A stretch of 64,000 nt of DNA from the NCBI RefSeq assembly GCF_003054045.1, contig NZ_QBKH01000011.1:1-64000 (forward strand). Reading direction: 5' to 3'. The stretch is from Sphingobacterium faecium (GTDB taxonomy: Bacteria; Bacteroidota; Bacteroidia; Sphingobacteriales; Sphingobacteriaceae). Each line of letters starts with the position of its first letter. Position 1 is the stretch's first letter. The position numbers were made by a program, and so were the translations under genes. The notes beneath the pieces were generated by a model, which was given only the letters and a program-made list of their open reading frames with translations, was not told where the DNA came from and did no database searches. Shown in pieces: positions 16,874 through 26,380 of the stretch.

Positions 16874-17598
16874 GATTTTGATATAAAAAATGTTTCATAC
16901 GGTACAGCAAATCGACTCAGCATATTCGGTGAAAGTCTAAATCCCTCTGGATCGTCACTGATCAAATCAGTAATTTGGGAACGATGCTGTGCTATCGCTT
17001 CTTGTTTCTGATGCAGCACCTGGCTAATATTTAAACGAAAAGGTATGGACTCCTCCTGTGTTGGCTCATCTCCCGCGACACCTAATTCTTCCAGCCAAAT
17101 CGGATATTCATATATTTTTGCGACAGCAGTATCAGCAGCCTCTATGATCTGAAAAGCAGCGCGGTGATCAGGATGTGGATCTCTCCGCCATGGTACAAAT
17201 ATACTTTGCGGTTTTACGATCGCTAGCAGTTTCGCCATATTTTGTACTGCTCCATCAAATCCTTCACTATGCATCGTCGGCACATTTCTGTCTGGATATC
17301 GACAAAAAATAATATTTTCAGCAGGTACACTCAGTATTTCAGCGGCATCCAGCAGTTCTCTCTCGCGCAAATCGCGCAGTTTTTCACGAGGATAGGCTTT
17401 GCTGTTTGGATGTGACCGTGTTCCATCGCTCAACAGGACGATATATACCCTCTGCCCATATTTGCGCAATAGGGAGATTACTCCCCCACATCCTAAGCTT
17501 TCATCATCGGCATGTGGAGCAACAATCAGCGTGGTGCCAAATCCTGTGACGCACTGTTCGGGCGCCAGTGGGATATGATTATACTTTTCTTGATTCAT
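16870..17598 (-). CDS. PIG-L family N-deacetylase
   Basis: A 242-residue zinc-dependent LmbE/PIG-L deacetylase: N-terminal metal motif VAPHADDESLGCGG and second motif WRRDPHPDHRAAF. The family removes N-acetyl groups from amino sugars and related glycosides. It overlaps the acyl-CoA-dehydrogenase-like gene upstream by 20 bp and the methyltransferase gene downstream by 4 bp. Deacetylase followed by methyltransferase suggests sequential deacetylation and methylation of an amino sugar (inferred). Confidence 0.93.
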   Translation of the reverse strand: MNQEKYNHIPLAPEQCVTGFGTTLIVAPHADDESLGCGGVISLLRKYGQRVYIVLLSDGTRSHPNSKAYPREKLRDLRERELLDAAEILSVPAENIIFCRYPDRNVPTMHSEGFDGAVQNMAKLLAIVKPQSIFVPWRRDPHPDHRAAFQIIEAADTAVAKIYEYPIWLEELGVAGDEPTQEESIPFRLNISQVLHQKQEAIAQHRSQITDLISDDPEGFRLSPNMLSRFAVPYETFFISKS

Positions 17599-18784
17599 TA
17601 TTTTTCTTTTTATAAATACTTAGATTCCACATTTCGTCGGCAGCAACACCATTGTGTACGATATATTCGCCAACTTCTGCCAATACGGTATCAGGAGCGG
17701 GTTGCCGCAGATAAGTACTGAGATCACGGATGATTCTTTCGAAATGATAGGGCTTGTTGAGTCCACGGGCACCGACACATTTTTGACAAAGATTCATGAT
17801 ATCGATGCAGATCTGCTCGATAGCGGTTCGCATCATGTTGACATATATCATCAATTTTTTTTCCTCAGCTTTGGTCGAATTTTTCATATAGTGATCCATT
17901 CTACCGGCTGCAGCCTTCAACCACAGATTTCCTGACTCGACCAAAATGGCCATTTGACCCAATCGTGTATTTTGAAAAGGGTCCTTTATCCTGTTTAAAC
18001 GGATCAGGTAGATTCTTGTTTCATCTAATAATTGTTCAGCTGCTCCCAACTGTACAGCCGCAAAGCGTACCGATCCACTGCTAAAACCAGGTTGTTGATA
18101 ATATTGGCCCGCTGATCCCAACATATTTATTTTGGCAATAGGCGCTTTGACAAATGTCATTTTAAAACTTCTGCTGGCCTTCATTCCCATGGGGTTCCAC
18201 CAGTTCGGATCACTGATGATATGTACCTCCTCCATGGGGACGACACACATGTGCCAAGATCCATCTTTTTTTGCAGCCGTGACGATGGGCCGGGTAACAT
18301 AATCAGTGCCTGTGGCAAAAGTTTTAGAACCCGTTAAATGGTAAGTGCCTTTTTTGTTTTTTGATAAGACGGTACCGTCCTCAGCTTGCGTATTCCACAC
18401 AGCAAAAAGCCTACCCCTTAAGGCGTCTGCGGCAAAGCGCTTTTTTTGTTTTTCACTGCCAAATTGATGGATTAACAGCTGTGCATTGATATGTCCTTCC
18501 AGCACCCTTCCCATCACTAAGTTACCTCTGCCTATATGTTTCAAAATGGTCAGCATTGCTAGATTAGTACCGGGTACCAGTCCTACATCCTGACCACCAT
18601 ATCTTTCTGAAACACTTGCCATCAAAAGCTGGGCAGATGTGAGTTGTGCCAAAGTTTTTTCGGCAAAAGAATAGACATCGTCCGTTTCTGCCGCTTCTAC
18701 CAATGCTGATTCTCCAATAACTTGCGCAGCAAGTATTAGTGCGGCTAATTTGGATCTCTTGTTTTTATGTTGATGATTTTTCAA
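17579..18784 (-). CDS. Acyl-CoA dehydrogenase-like flavoprotein
   Basis: A 401-residue protein with the acyl-CoA dehydrogenase fold: N-terminal helical domain, central FAD-binding beta domain (YHLTGSKTFATGTDYVTRPI; the DPNWWNPMGMKASRSFKM loop) and a C-terminal four-helix domain (QKCVGARGLNKPYHFERIIR). Enzymes of this type in carbohydrate clusters can oxidise acyl chains or act on carrier-bound substrates. The true substrate is unknown. I could not identify the catalytic glutamate with confidence. It overlaps the PIG-L gene by 20 bp. This gene set with PIG-L, methyltransferase and GT2 is one I recall from other phyla. Confidence 0.85.
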   Translation of the reverse strand: MKNHQHKNKRSKLAALILAAQVIGESALVEAAETDDVYSFAEKTLAQLTSAQLLMASVSERYGGQDVGLVPGTNLAMLTILKHIGRGNLVMGRVLEGHINAQLLIHQFGSEKQKKRFAADALRGRLFAVWNTQAEDGTVLSKNKKGTYHLTGSKTFATGTDYVTRPIVTAAKKDGSWHMCVVPMEEVHIISDPNWWNPMGMKASRSFKMTFVKAPIAKINMLGSAGQYYQQPGFSSGSVRFAAVQLGAAEQLLDETRIYLIRLNRIKDPFQNTRLGQMAILVESGNLWLKAAAGRMDHYMKNSTKAEEKKLMIYVNMMRTAIEQICIDIMNLCQKCVGARGLNKPYHFERIIRDLSTYLRQPAPDTVLAEVGEYIVHNGVAADEMWNLSIYKKKNNESRKV

Positions 18785-18841
18785 ACGCTAAATAATTCAT
18801 GAATAGGATTAATGATGGTTATGACAGTTGACTGTTGCTCT

Positions 18842-20062
18842 TCAGAGCGAAATGACTTTAGAATTAAAAAGTAAATAATCAGCATCTGTTAATGCCTGAA
18901 AGGTATCGATCTGTTTTTTAAAATTTAAAATTGCGCTGATCGTCCTGATATCAGGTACTCGTGTCAGGGTGTTGGTATCAAAAATATCATAGATTCCGCT
19001 GTGATGCCAGTATGCTAAATCATCCCAATCCGGACGATCGACAATAGGATAAAAACAGCAACCCCAAAGCGGCACTCCTGACTGTAAAATAGCCATACAT
19101 TCTTTTGTAATGGCATGAACCCATTTGGCACGGTCTTCTCCAGGATGACTGGTTTCCGAAATGACAAGTGGTCGTCCATACCGGATAAAGACAGTTTCCA
19201 TGAGCGACTGCAAGGATCGAAAGTAGGGATGAGCCGGCTCTTCGGCCCAAGGTAAGATCTCATGCGTCTCATTGATCCACTGATTATTATAATAATAGTT
19301 AACACCTATAATATCGAGATATTCAGGTTTCCCCCTCAGTTCCGGACACATCGCACCAGACAGCATATCATGCACCTGGAATTGTTCCTGATGTCTTTTT
19401 TCAGCTTCAACCACTGATACCAGATTTTCAGGATCGTTGGTGACGATACTGATTAATGGCTCCGTAATCATGATCCTTATGGAGGCATCTACTTCTTTCA
19501 TCCTTTCTATGCCTTCTATATAGGCTTTCATCAGGGCATATTTGACCTCCCAACCCTGCCCGGTACAGTACGGAGAGGTGCCTCTCACATCTCCTCCCAA
19601 CCAGGAAAGAAAACTAACTTCGTTAATGGGCGTGACGATTAAAACACCTTCTGGCACCAGACTTCTATATTTGATGACAAACTCGCGACACAACTGGCTA
19701 AATCTTCGAGCAAACATCGGATGCAGGGGTGTCAGGTCATCCGGAAAACCAAAGTGACAGATATCCCAGATGACCTGAACTTTTTTAGCCTGAGCAATTG
19801 TGATCATCCGCTCTACTTCTGACCAATCGTACTGATAGGGCTGATATTCAACATGACTCCATCTGATACCTTCACGAATCGTTTGGATCTCGAGGCCAGC
19901 TAGCGCATCAAAGTCTTGTTCGAGATAGCGGTCATGCCCAGATGCCTGAAATAAATCTACCCGGTTTCCAAATGCATTGAGGTGATCCGCGCATTCAAAA
20001 CCTCCCATCAGAAAACTACTAAAAGGGCTCTGATGGGAGGGTGAAAAATCATGACTGAACAT
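18842..20062 (-). CDS. GH1-like glycoside hydrolase family protein
   Basis: A 406-residue TIM-barrel protein related to family 1 beta-glucosidases: IREGIRWSHVEYQPYQYDWS near the N-terminus, an acid/base region TPINEVSFLSWLGGD (the asparagine-glutamate pair), IIGVNYYYNNQW, and a nucleophile candidate in PLVISETSHPGEDR. It lacks a signal peptide and so is probably cytosolic, acting on an intermediate rather than on exogenous sugar. The gene overlaps glf by 14 bp. In this setting it may be a transglycosidase or trimming enzyme (inferred). Confidence 0.8.
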   Translation of the reverse strand: MFSHDFSPSHQSPFSSFLMGGFECADHLNAFGNRVDLFQASGHDRYLEQDFDALAGLEIQTIREGIRWSHVEYQPYQYDWSEVERMITIAQAKKVQVIWDICHFGFPDDLTPLHPMFARRFSQLCREFVIKYRSLVPEGVLIVTPINEVSFLSWLGGDVRGTSPYCTGQGWEVKYALMKAYIEGIERMKEVDASIRIMITEPLISIVTNDPENLVSVVEAEKRHQEQFQVHDMLSGAMCPELRGKPEYLDIIGVNYYYNNQWINETHEILPWAEEPAHPYFRSLQSLMETVFIRYGRPLVISETSHPGEDRAKWVHAITKECMAILQSGVPLWGCCFYPIVDRPDWDDLAYWHHSGIYDIFDTNTLTRVPDIRTISAILNFKKQIDTFQALTDADYLLFNSKVISL

Positions 20063-21155
20063 AGACTTCCTGATTTTTAATTTTTCGAAAAAGTACCAGT
20101 GACTGCGCGACTACCTGATCCATATTATAATACTTATAAGTCCCCAGGCGACCTGTAAAATATACATTCGGATGCTCCTCTGAAAGCTTCTTATACAGGT
20201 TATAAATATCCTGGTTTTGCTTCCTTGGAATCGGATAGTAAGGGTCACCTTCGGCCGTTGGATATTCGTACACAATGGTGGTTTTCGGATTCTTTTGTCC
20301 TGTGAGGTATTTAAACTCTGTTATTCTCGTAAAGAGATTGGATGTTGGGTAATTGATGGTTCCGGTTTCCTGATATACTTCCTGATCTAACGTTTCAAAT
20401 TTAAAATCGATGGAACGGTAGGGCAGTTGACCATAGCAATAATCGAAATACGAATCGATCGGTCCGGTATAGATCAATGTCCTAAAAGGAATGACGTCTA
20501 TAATATCCTTATAATCGGTCTGTAGCATGATGCTGATATTCCGATGCGACAGCATTTTCTTGAACATTTCCGTATAACCATTTTTCGGCATGGCCTGAAA
20601 GCTATCTGTAAAATAGCGGTCATCTTTATTGGTTCTTGTGGGTACGCGTGCGGTTACGGAAGCATCAAGCTCCGAAGGATCGAGATCCCACTGTTTCTTG
20701 GTATATCCTTTAAAAAATTTCTCATATAACTCTTTCCCGACAACATTAACCACGACATCTTCCGAAGTCAGGATCGGATTTCTTTTTTCAGCTTTTGATG
20801 CCAGAAAATCAGTCACCTCGTCGGAAGTTAGATTTTTACCGTACAACTCATTTATGGTCGTCAAATTAATGGGAATAGGAACCAGTAAACCGTCTACACT
20901 ACCTAAAACTCGGTGCTCATATGGGCGCCATTCGGTAAACCTACTCAGATATCGAAATACCTCCTCCGAATTGGTATGGAAGATATGAGGTCCATATTTG
21001 TGAATAAGTATCCCCTCTTCATTGTAATAATCATAGGCATTCCCCGCAATATGATCACGTTTGTCCACGATTAATACCTTGTTTCCTTCTTCAGCAAGAC
21101 GCTCCGCTAAAACCGCTCCGGCAAAACCGCAGCCTACAATTAAAAAATCATACAT
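20049..21155 (-). CDS. glf: UDP-galactopyranose mutase
   Basis: A flavoenzyme that converts UDP-galactopyranose to UDP-galactofuranose. The N-terminal FAD motif is FLIVGCGFAGAVLAERLAEE. Family hallmarks include KYGPHIFHTNSEEVFRYLSR, FTEWRPYEHRVLGSVDG, FFKGYTKKQWDLDPSELDAS, RVPTRTNKDDRYFTDSFQAM and GRLGTYKYYNMDQ. The start is placed at the ATG at 21153-21155 (MYDFLIVG, 368 residues) because AAGGAGA lies six bases upstream; the frame also allows a start at 21176. It overlaps the glycosyltransferase gene by 8 bp and the GH1-like gene by 14 bp. Its presence means the cluster product probably contains galactofuranose. Confidence 0.96.
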   Translation of the reverse strand: MYDFLIVGCGFAGAVLAERLAEEGNKVLIVDKRDHIAGNAYDYYNEEGILIHKYGPHIFHTNSEEVFRYLSRFTEWRPYEHRVLGSVDGLLVPIPINLTTINELYGKNLTSDEVTDFLASKAEKRNPILTSEDVVVNVVGKELYEKFFKGYTKKQWDLDPSELDASVTARVPTRTNKDDRYFTDSFQAMPKNGYTEMFKKMLSHRNISIMLQTDYKDIIDVIPFRTLIYTGPIDSYFDYCYGQLPYRSIDFKFETLDQEVYQETGTINYPTSNLFTRITEFKYLTGQKNPKTTIVYEYPTAEGDPYYPIPRKQNQDIYNLYKKLSEEHPNVYFTGRLGTYKYYNMDQVVAQSLVLFRKIKNQEVYVQS

Positions 21156-22293
21156 GATCGATCTCCTTTTGTACATTTGTCACCTGATCAGTGCTTATTT
21201 TTACTTGATTACTTCTTCTTACTTGATTGATGAGTGCATTCATTTTAGCATAAGTGTGATCCCAAGATTCATTTTCAAGAAAACGATCTACTTTATTCAA
21301 CCACTGCTCTTTTTCCTTGCTTGCCCCTATTTTTTCAGCTTCTCTAATAAATGAAGTGGGATTATCGACTATCTGCACCAATCCTGCACTTCCATAGGGA
21401 TGAACAACATCTTTTATTGCCGTTGAGATCACAGGTTTTCCCGCTGCTAGATACTCTGGTGTTTTGGTAGGGCTTATAAATTCCGTAGATTCATTTAAAG
21501 CAAATAAAATCAACGCCATATCCCAATGCGCAATATATGCAGGTAATTGCGTATAATTTTTTGGGCCTAAATAATGAATATTGGCTGCTCGTGGTAAATC
21601 ATTGGGATCAATTTTGACAACAGGTCCTATAATCACGAACTGCCAATCGGGACGTTGTGCCGAAACTTCACACAGCAGTTCGATGTCAAACCGCTCATCA
21701 ACAACACCAAAAAATCCCAATCTCGGAAAACCGATCGGTTTTTGATCTTCAGGTTCCTGCTGAATGCCCCTAGCCTGGCCAAAATGTTCCTTATCAATAC
21801 TGCTGGGCATCGCATGAATATTATGATGTCTATGTTTCTTTGCCTGAAACAGAGAGTGACCACCGGTGAAAACGACATCTGCTTTTTGAAATAATTCATT
21901 TTCCAATTCCAAAAGTTGCGGCGGAGCAAATCTGAAAGCTGAAAGCTCATCCATGGAATCGTATATTACCATTTCAGGTTTCAACTCTCGGGTAAACTGA
22001 AGTGCCATTGGTGTATAGTACCAACTGATATACTGTTCGATATGATAATCTTTTAATACTTGATGGATGAGCGCTTGGATCCGACTGTCAGTCGTTTCGT
22101 CATGACTGGTGATCAGCAACTCCACAATACAAATATGGTCCTGTGCATGTACCACATATAGATCGGCATGCCCAATCTTGGGTTCTTCAAAATAAAACAC
22201 CCGGTAGTCCTGAGCAAATCGAGTCAGGAGGTGTTGCGGTCGCTGATAAACGAAATTCCAGGACAAATGACTAAAACATAATAAGTTATGCAT
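21148..22293 (-). CDS. GT4/GT1-type glycosyltransferase
   Basis: A 381-residue GT-B glycosyltransferase, starting at the ATG at 22293 (MHNLLCFSHLSWNFVYQRPQ); the TTG at 22320 is an unlikely alternative. The C-terminal nucleotide-sugar region shows LGFFGVVDERFDIELL, YLGPKNYTQLPAYIAHWDMA and FISPTKTPEYLAAGKPVIST, in which the conserved glutamate of the EX7E region is plausible. The N-terminal WNFVYQRPQHLLTRFA is seen in glycosyltransferases near glf in other bacteria. It is the first gene of the operon; its partner may be galactofuranose transfer. Confidence 0.9.
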   Translation of the reverse strand: MHNLLCFSHLSWNFVYQRPQHLLTRFAQDYRVFYFEEPKIGHADLYVVHAQDHICIVELLITSHDETTDSRIQALIHQVLKDYHIEQYISWYYTPMALQFTRELKPEMVIYDSMDELSAFRFAPPQLLELENELFQKADVVFTGGHSLFQAKKHRHHNIHAMPSSIDKEHFGQARGIQQEPEDQKPIGFPRLGFFGVVDERFDIELLCEVSAQRPDWQFVIIGPVVKIDPNDLPRAANIHYLGPKNYTQLPAYIAHWDMALILFALNESTEFISPTKTPEYLAAGKPVISTAIKDVVHPYGSAGLVQIVDNPTSFIREAEKIGASKEKEQWLNKVDRFLENESWDHTYAKMNALINQVRRSNQVKISTDQVTNVQKEIDHV

Positions 22294-23111
22294 ATTTAAA
22301 TGTGATTTAATCGTTAACAATCTAGGGATACAGATCCAGTCGAATAGGAGAAATACAGCCTATGGAGATCAAGTAGATCCTTTCTATAAATTGATATTTT
22401 TTAAAAAATTAATAAAAAAGCCTGTTAAGCTTAAATGAAATGACTGGTTTACACCAGTTGAATGGGCTGCTCAGTTGTTGGCCCTTCAACTGTCGCTATA
22501 GGTAATAACCATGTTGGATCCTCCTTTTACAATGAAATAATAACTGCTAACACCCTTTGGCTATTGGCATTTCGTGTAAGGTTGAAATATGAAATTTTAT
22601 ATGATTTCAACCTGTACTTTTAGTCCGCTCCTGATTTTGCTTTTTTTTCTTTTATCATGTGCTATGCTCTCCTATTTTTTTGATTTTTTATTGGCTTTTG
22701 CAAGTACTGTTGCGGCACCGCTCGAACACATTGCTATTAAGACAATCGATCATGCTAAATGGTTCGGTATGGTTGCTGAAATATTTAGTTTTAAAAAAAA
22801 ATATGCGATCTGAGACTTAAGGTGCTGAAATATTAAACTTATTTTTAACCATAATTGTATGATTTGTTAATCAAACGAAAATCCTTAAATGCGCAACAGG
22901 GTATGGCACCCTATCTTCATACCACAGAAGATACCATTCTTTTATACCCCACTATAAAGGGAAGCTAAAGAGTTGACTCGGGAATCATCTAGTGAGCACT
23001 TGTGATTTATTTCATAGTACTAAAGGATCTGAAAGAACCTTTGCTTTCACTTACTGTTAATGATGTTAGAGTGCTTAAATAAAGCTTATTAAACATATTT
23101 ACAATAAGCCT
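22294..23111. other. Upstream region of the glycan operon
   Basis: No firm gene. An imperfect hairpin (CAGTTGAATGGGC at 22454-22466 with GCCCTTCAACTG at 22481-22492) lies about 160 bp upstream of the first operon gene and could be a leader or terminator structure. A 74-codon plus-strand frame at 22589-22813 has a hydrophobic centre (LLILLFFLLSCAMLSYFFDF) but nothing else supports it. Confidence 0.45.
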
Positions 23112-23837
23112 TTACATGATTCTAGAATCTATCCAAAAAAGATCACGTTGGAGTAGTACTTCCTGAACACTTATTAAATTATAGATCATTTCATCTGCAT
23201 GATCAAGACATTCCCATCGATGGTGATGTTCCTTTACAGCCAATACTTTAAGGATTGCATCCTGGTCGCAGATCCATATATCTGACTCTACTACAGTGAC
23301 CTGCCTCCTTTCGAACCACTGTTGAGCCTGCTTGGCATCTAAACACATTAGAGACTCCGTCAAAACTTCCATATCTTTCATTTCATAAGAAACATGTTCC
23401 TGATAGTACATTTGAAGATAGTTGAAATAGATGTCATGGTCCCCCGTTCTTAATGCATGATTACGGATCAGTACGCGCTGAGGATCGAAAGAAAAATCGT
23501 AAATTTCTGGATTGGTCGTAAAATGATAACGGAGATCGTATAGCTTGCACTTTTGTTGCAAACGCTGAGCATGATCATCTTCTATCAAAACATCTCCTGA
23601 AAGTTGATTATCTTCCAAAAGATTCAAAGCCTGATCAATGATCAAAACAGCTGGTTTTTTGAGGTCAATATTGCTCCCGTTATATTTCAATTGTAAAAGA
23701 TATTCTTGTACGTTGCGGATGCGAAGAGGTTGCCAAGTTGGATTTGACATGTTAACAGCATCGTAGGTGGTCAACAAATTATATCCTTTGCATTTAAGGT
23801 CTACTAGTAGGGATCGGGATAAGCTGGTAAATTGCAT
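23112..23837 (-). CDS. Hypothetical protein
   Basis: A 241-residue soluble protein with no family I recognise and no signal peptide or membrane segment. It contains long helical stretches with many aromatic and charged residues (LRYHFTTNPEIYDFSFDPQR; HDIYFNYLQMYYQEHVSYEM). Long, with no overlapping rival frame and an ATG start, so the gene is probably real. It stands alone between the glycan cluster and the stress-gene island. Confidence 0.7.
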   Translation of the reverse strand: MQFTSLSRSLLVDLKCKGYNLLTTYDAVNMSNPTWQPLRIRNVQEYLLQLKYNGSNIDLKKPAVLIIDQALNLLEDNQLSGDVLIEDDHAQRLQQKCKLYDLRYHFTTNPEIYDFSFDPQRVLIRNHALRTGDHDIYFNYLQMYYQEHVSYEMKDMEVLTESLMCLDAKQAQQWFERRQVTVVESDIWICDQDAILKVLAVKEHHHRWECLDHADEMIYNLISVQEVLLQRDLFWIDSRIM

Positions 23838-24093
23838 AACAATAGGGATTAAATCAATACAAAATATACTTTGTAGTATTTTATTATAATTAGAACAAAT
23901 GTTACCTATAAGTGGTTTACTCTCTTCGTGTATTTCCTACATCATTATTTGCCTTGACTTATCAGCAAGATCAACTTTACAAAGAGTTATTTGTTATATC
24001 AATAGAACTGAATTGGCAGATGATCTACGTTCACGAATGACAGGAATTTAATCATCTGAGATTTTATTTGTTTGATCATTAAAAAGAGAAATT

Positions 24094-24306
24094 ATGCCCT
24101 GGTACAATAATGACTATCCACCGTCCTATAAAAATCAGCCCGTCCATATTCGGGATAAAGCTGTAGAAATTGCGAATGCCCTATTACAGGAAGGGAACGA
24201 TGAGGGAACGGCTATCGCTATAGGTTTGAAACTTGCTCGCGAGCATTTTGCAAAAAAGGAAGAGGAAAATAATATCGCGAAACTAAAAGATGATCATACT
24301 ATCTGA
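24094..24306 (+). CDS. Small stress-associated hypothetical protein
   Basis: A 70-residue protein beginning MPWYNNDYPPSYKNQPVHIR and continuing KAVEIANALLQEGNDEGTAI. This is a compact fold I have seen repeatedly in small proteins of stress islands in many phyla (helix plus EGNDEGTAIAIG). There is no membrane segment. The next gene starts 24 bp later on the same strand, so the two are co-transcribed. The molecular function is unknown. Confidence 0.75.
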   Translation: MPWYNNDYPPSYKNQPVHIRDKAVEIANALLQEGNDEGTAIAIGLKLAREHFAKKEEENNIAKLKDDHTI

Positions 24307-24330
24307 TCATCTCTACTATAAACTTTAAAA

Positions 24331-24588
24331 ATGAAGACCATGCCTAACGATCACGGAAAACAAATTAAAGACGATGCACAGTATGAAGCATTACGCCATA
24401 AAGGGATGAGCAAGGAAAAGTCCGCTCGTATCGCCAACTCACCGAAGGCAAGCAAAAAAGGTGGACAGGCGAGTGATTTAGATTCGAGAACAAAATCAGA
24501 ACTGCTTGCCGAAGCAAAAAAAATAGGCATCACCGGAAGGTATGCCATGAAAAAAAAGGAACTGATCGAGGCGATCAGAAATCATTAA
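24331..24588 (+). CDS. Small basic protein with Rho N-terminal/SAP-like motif
   Basis: An 85-residue protein. Residues 1-50 (NDHGKQIKDDAQYEALRHKG, MSKEKSARIANSP) match a short family common in stress islands. Residues 55-85 (LDSRTKSELLAEAKKIGI, YAMKKKELIEAIRNH) match the Rho N-terminal/SAP-like helix-loop-helix that binds nucleic acid. The start may be the first ATG (24331) or the ATG three codons on. It is co-transcribed with the 70-residue gene and followed by a terminator at 24645-24668. Confidence 0.8.
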   Translation: MKTMPNDHGKQIKDDAQYEALRHKGMSKEKSARIANSPKASKKGGQASDLDSRTKSELLAEAKKIGITGRYAMKKKELIEAIRNH

Positions 24589-24644
24589 TTTAGCCAAACA
24601 ACATACTACGTAAATGTAGTCAACCCATTAAAAAAACAAAAAGA

Positions 24645-24668
24645 AAGGGGAAAAATTCCCCTTTTTTA
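24645..24668 (+). terminator. Rho-independent terminator
   Basis: AAAGGGGAA and TTCCCCTTT pair around a short A-rich loop, followed by a T-run, about 60 bp after the small stress operon. Confidence 0.85.
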
Positions 24669-24730
24669 CGATCAACCTAATTTGAATATAGAGCGAAATT
24701 TATTTCTGGTCCATTAAATTTTAAATAGCA

Positions 24731-25204
24731 CTAATCAGATGTTAATATCGCATCTCTTAGTGCTTTAACCTCATCATGAGCAACCAATTGACGGCTCAAC
24801 TGGTCTCCTATTAAATGTTGAACAGGGACAGATAAGAATTCACTATCTTCCTCTAATATTTTCTTGTACATATCTCTAAAGGCATCTTCCCCTTTTTCAC
24901 AACTTTCCAATAAGCTTTTGCGATCGTTTCCAGCAACGCTTACTTTTATATTCATCCACAATCTAAATAGCTTACCGCTCAGCATGGTACTGTCTGTAGG
25001 CTCCTCTCCTTCTCGTATCACATGAGGTGTTAGTTCAGTGATAAATTGCTCCGATTGGAGGATATATTTTGCAAATATTCCACCTAGATCGTCTATATGC
25101 ATACTATGCGCGAGATCTAAAGCTGTTCTATATCCAGCTATTCGATCATTATTAATTTTTATCAAATCGTTGATCATTTCCGGATCATTTACTTTACTGT
25201 CCAT
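24731..25204 (-). CDS. PA2169/DUF2383-family four-helix-bundle protein
   Basis: A 157-residue helical protein of the DUF2383/PA2169 group, related in fold to ferritin-like bundles: INDLIKINNDRIAGYRTALD near the N-terminus, LRLWMNIKVSVAGNDRKSLL in the centre, and GDQLSRQLVAHDEVKALRDA at the end. Members accompany stress genes; some bind metals, but no function is proven. No signal peptide. A single-gene transcript. Confidence 0.85.
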   Translation of the reverse strand: MDSKVNDPEMINDLIKINNDRIAGYRTALDLAHSMHIDDLGGIFAKYILQSEQFITELTPHVIREGEEPTDSTMLSGKLFRLWMNIKVSVAGNDRKSLLESCEKGEDAFRDMYKKILEEDSEFLSVPVQHLIGDQLSRQLVAHDEVKALRDAILTSD

Positions 25205-25331
25205 AACTGCACTTTTAAAATGTCATTAAATTAAAATATTATCACCTATTTAGTATGAAATACAACTCACCAAAAGAAATCGTTCAGATTCGGACCGATT
25301 TCCCGTATTTGTAATTTACGTATGGGAGAGC

Positions 25332-25535
25332 CTATTTTTTGACCTGTTCTCTTGGAAAGGTATCTGGCTCAGGCATATCGTTCAATTGTTCGTTTTGCGG
25401 ATTAACACCCGCTTCGCCATCACCTTCTTGCTTCTTATGTCTCTTATCCACAACTGAAGTAATGGTTTTCTTTTTCTTCGGCTGTTTTTCTTCATCGATT
25501 AGACCGACTTTTGCATTTTCATTTTTTGTTGCCAT
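25332..25535 (-). CDS. Small highly charged hypothetical protein
   Basis: A 67-residue lysine- and glutamate-rich protein (DEEKQPKKKKTITSVVDKRH; PEPDTFPREQVKK). It is predicted disordered, with no hydrophobic segment. Such small acidic/basic proteins are frequent between stress genes here. Probably real because the region is otherwise empty and the start is a clear ATG. Confidence 0.6.
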   Translation of the reverse strand: MATKNENAKVGLIDEEKQPKKKKTITSVVDKRHKKQEGDGEAGVNPQNEQLNDMPEPDTFPREQVKK

Positions 25536-25778
25536 GATCGTATTGATTAAGTTTAACTTATTATATAACGTGTCGGCAGGTCAAAAGTTTGTGTTTTCTA
25601 AACCGTATAAAATACCTAAAATAAAAACAGAATACTTATTCTGTCCCTATAATCTCTATTTAAACGTACTTGATGGAGGTCTCCATCGATCAAAGCACTA
25701 GTACATAAACTTTTCTTGTCCCAGATGTGTTCTTTGCATGACAAGATCATCAATAGAGTCATTTAAATTATAAATCAA

Positions 25779-26279
25779 ATGAGTATGGATCAGACTTACG
25801 CCTATGTACACGAACTGTTAAACCGTCAGATGGCGCTACGGGCCAAAATTGAAGCAAGTCCACTTGCAGGAGATATTCAATTTGAATACGGTAAAGATTA
25901 TTATCAGGAAGAAACCCGATCGATGGGATTGCGCATGATCCGAGATGGATTAGAAAAAGAAGGTGAAAAACTGATCTTGGATTTTGTTGCAGAACATTAT
26001 CCGGGATCTGAAGAACGTGAAAAAACCTGGATCGGTAAGATGATGCATGAACTCGAAGCCATCACGCCAACCCTCATTGAGAATCTCTTGGCAGATGGAT
26101 ATCGTGCACTACAGAGCAATGTTGAACTGCCCAATGAAAATGCCTTATTTTGCCCTATTGAAGACCTAAATCGCGATACGAAACGGCTATTATTTATGGA
26201 TAGCACGATTTTAGTTGATCTGCAACAAGCTGATGCATTTGAAAATCTAGTAGGCTGGGTCTATTATCCGGCCAAGTAA
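25779..26279 (+). CDS. Hypothetical protein
   Basis: A 166-residue soluble helical protein (LNRQMALRAKIEASPLAGDI; EREKTWIGKMMHELEAITPT). No recognised domain. The first of three plus-strand genes (25779, 26381, 27040) leading to the ankyrin gene, with spacings of 101 and 47 bp. Tandem starts at 25779 and 25785 are possible. Confidence 0.7.
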   Translation: MSMDQTYAYVHELLNRQMALRAKIEASPLAGDIQFEYGKDYYQEETRSMGLRMIRDGLEKEGEKLILDFVAEHYPGSEEREKTWIGKMMHELEAITPTLIENLLADGYRALQSNVELPNENALFCPIEDLNRDTKRLLFMDSTILVDLQQADAFENLVGWVYYPAK

Positions 26280-26380
26280 GCACCCTGTTTCTAAATAAGG
26301 TTTAATGTTTCAGAATAAGTACAGAGATATAGCGGTATAAACATCAGACAACTTGAGGTTGTCCTTAAAATTAAATAAAG

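Noticed and set aside
22589..22813. A 74-codon hydrophobic frame upstream of the glycan operon
   Set aside because: Hydrophobicity alone is expected in T-rich sequence; no start signal or neighbour supports it.
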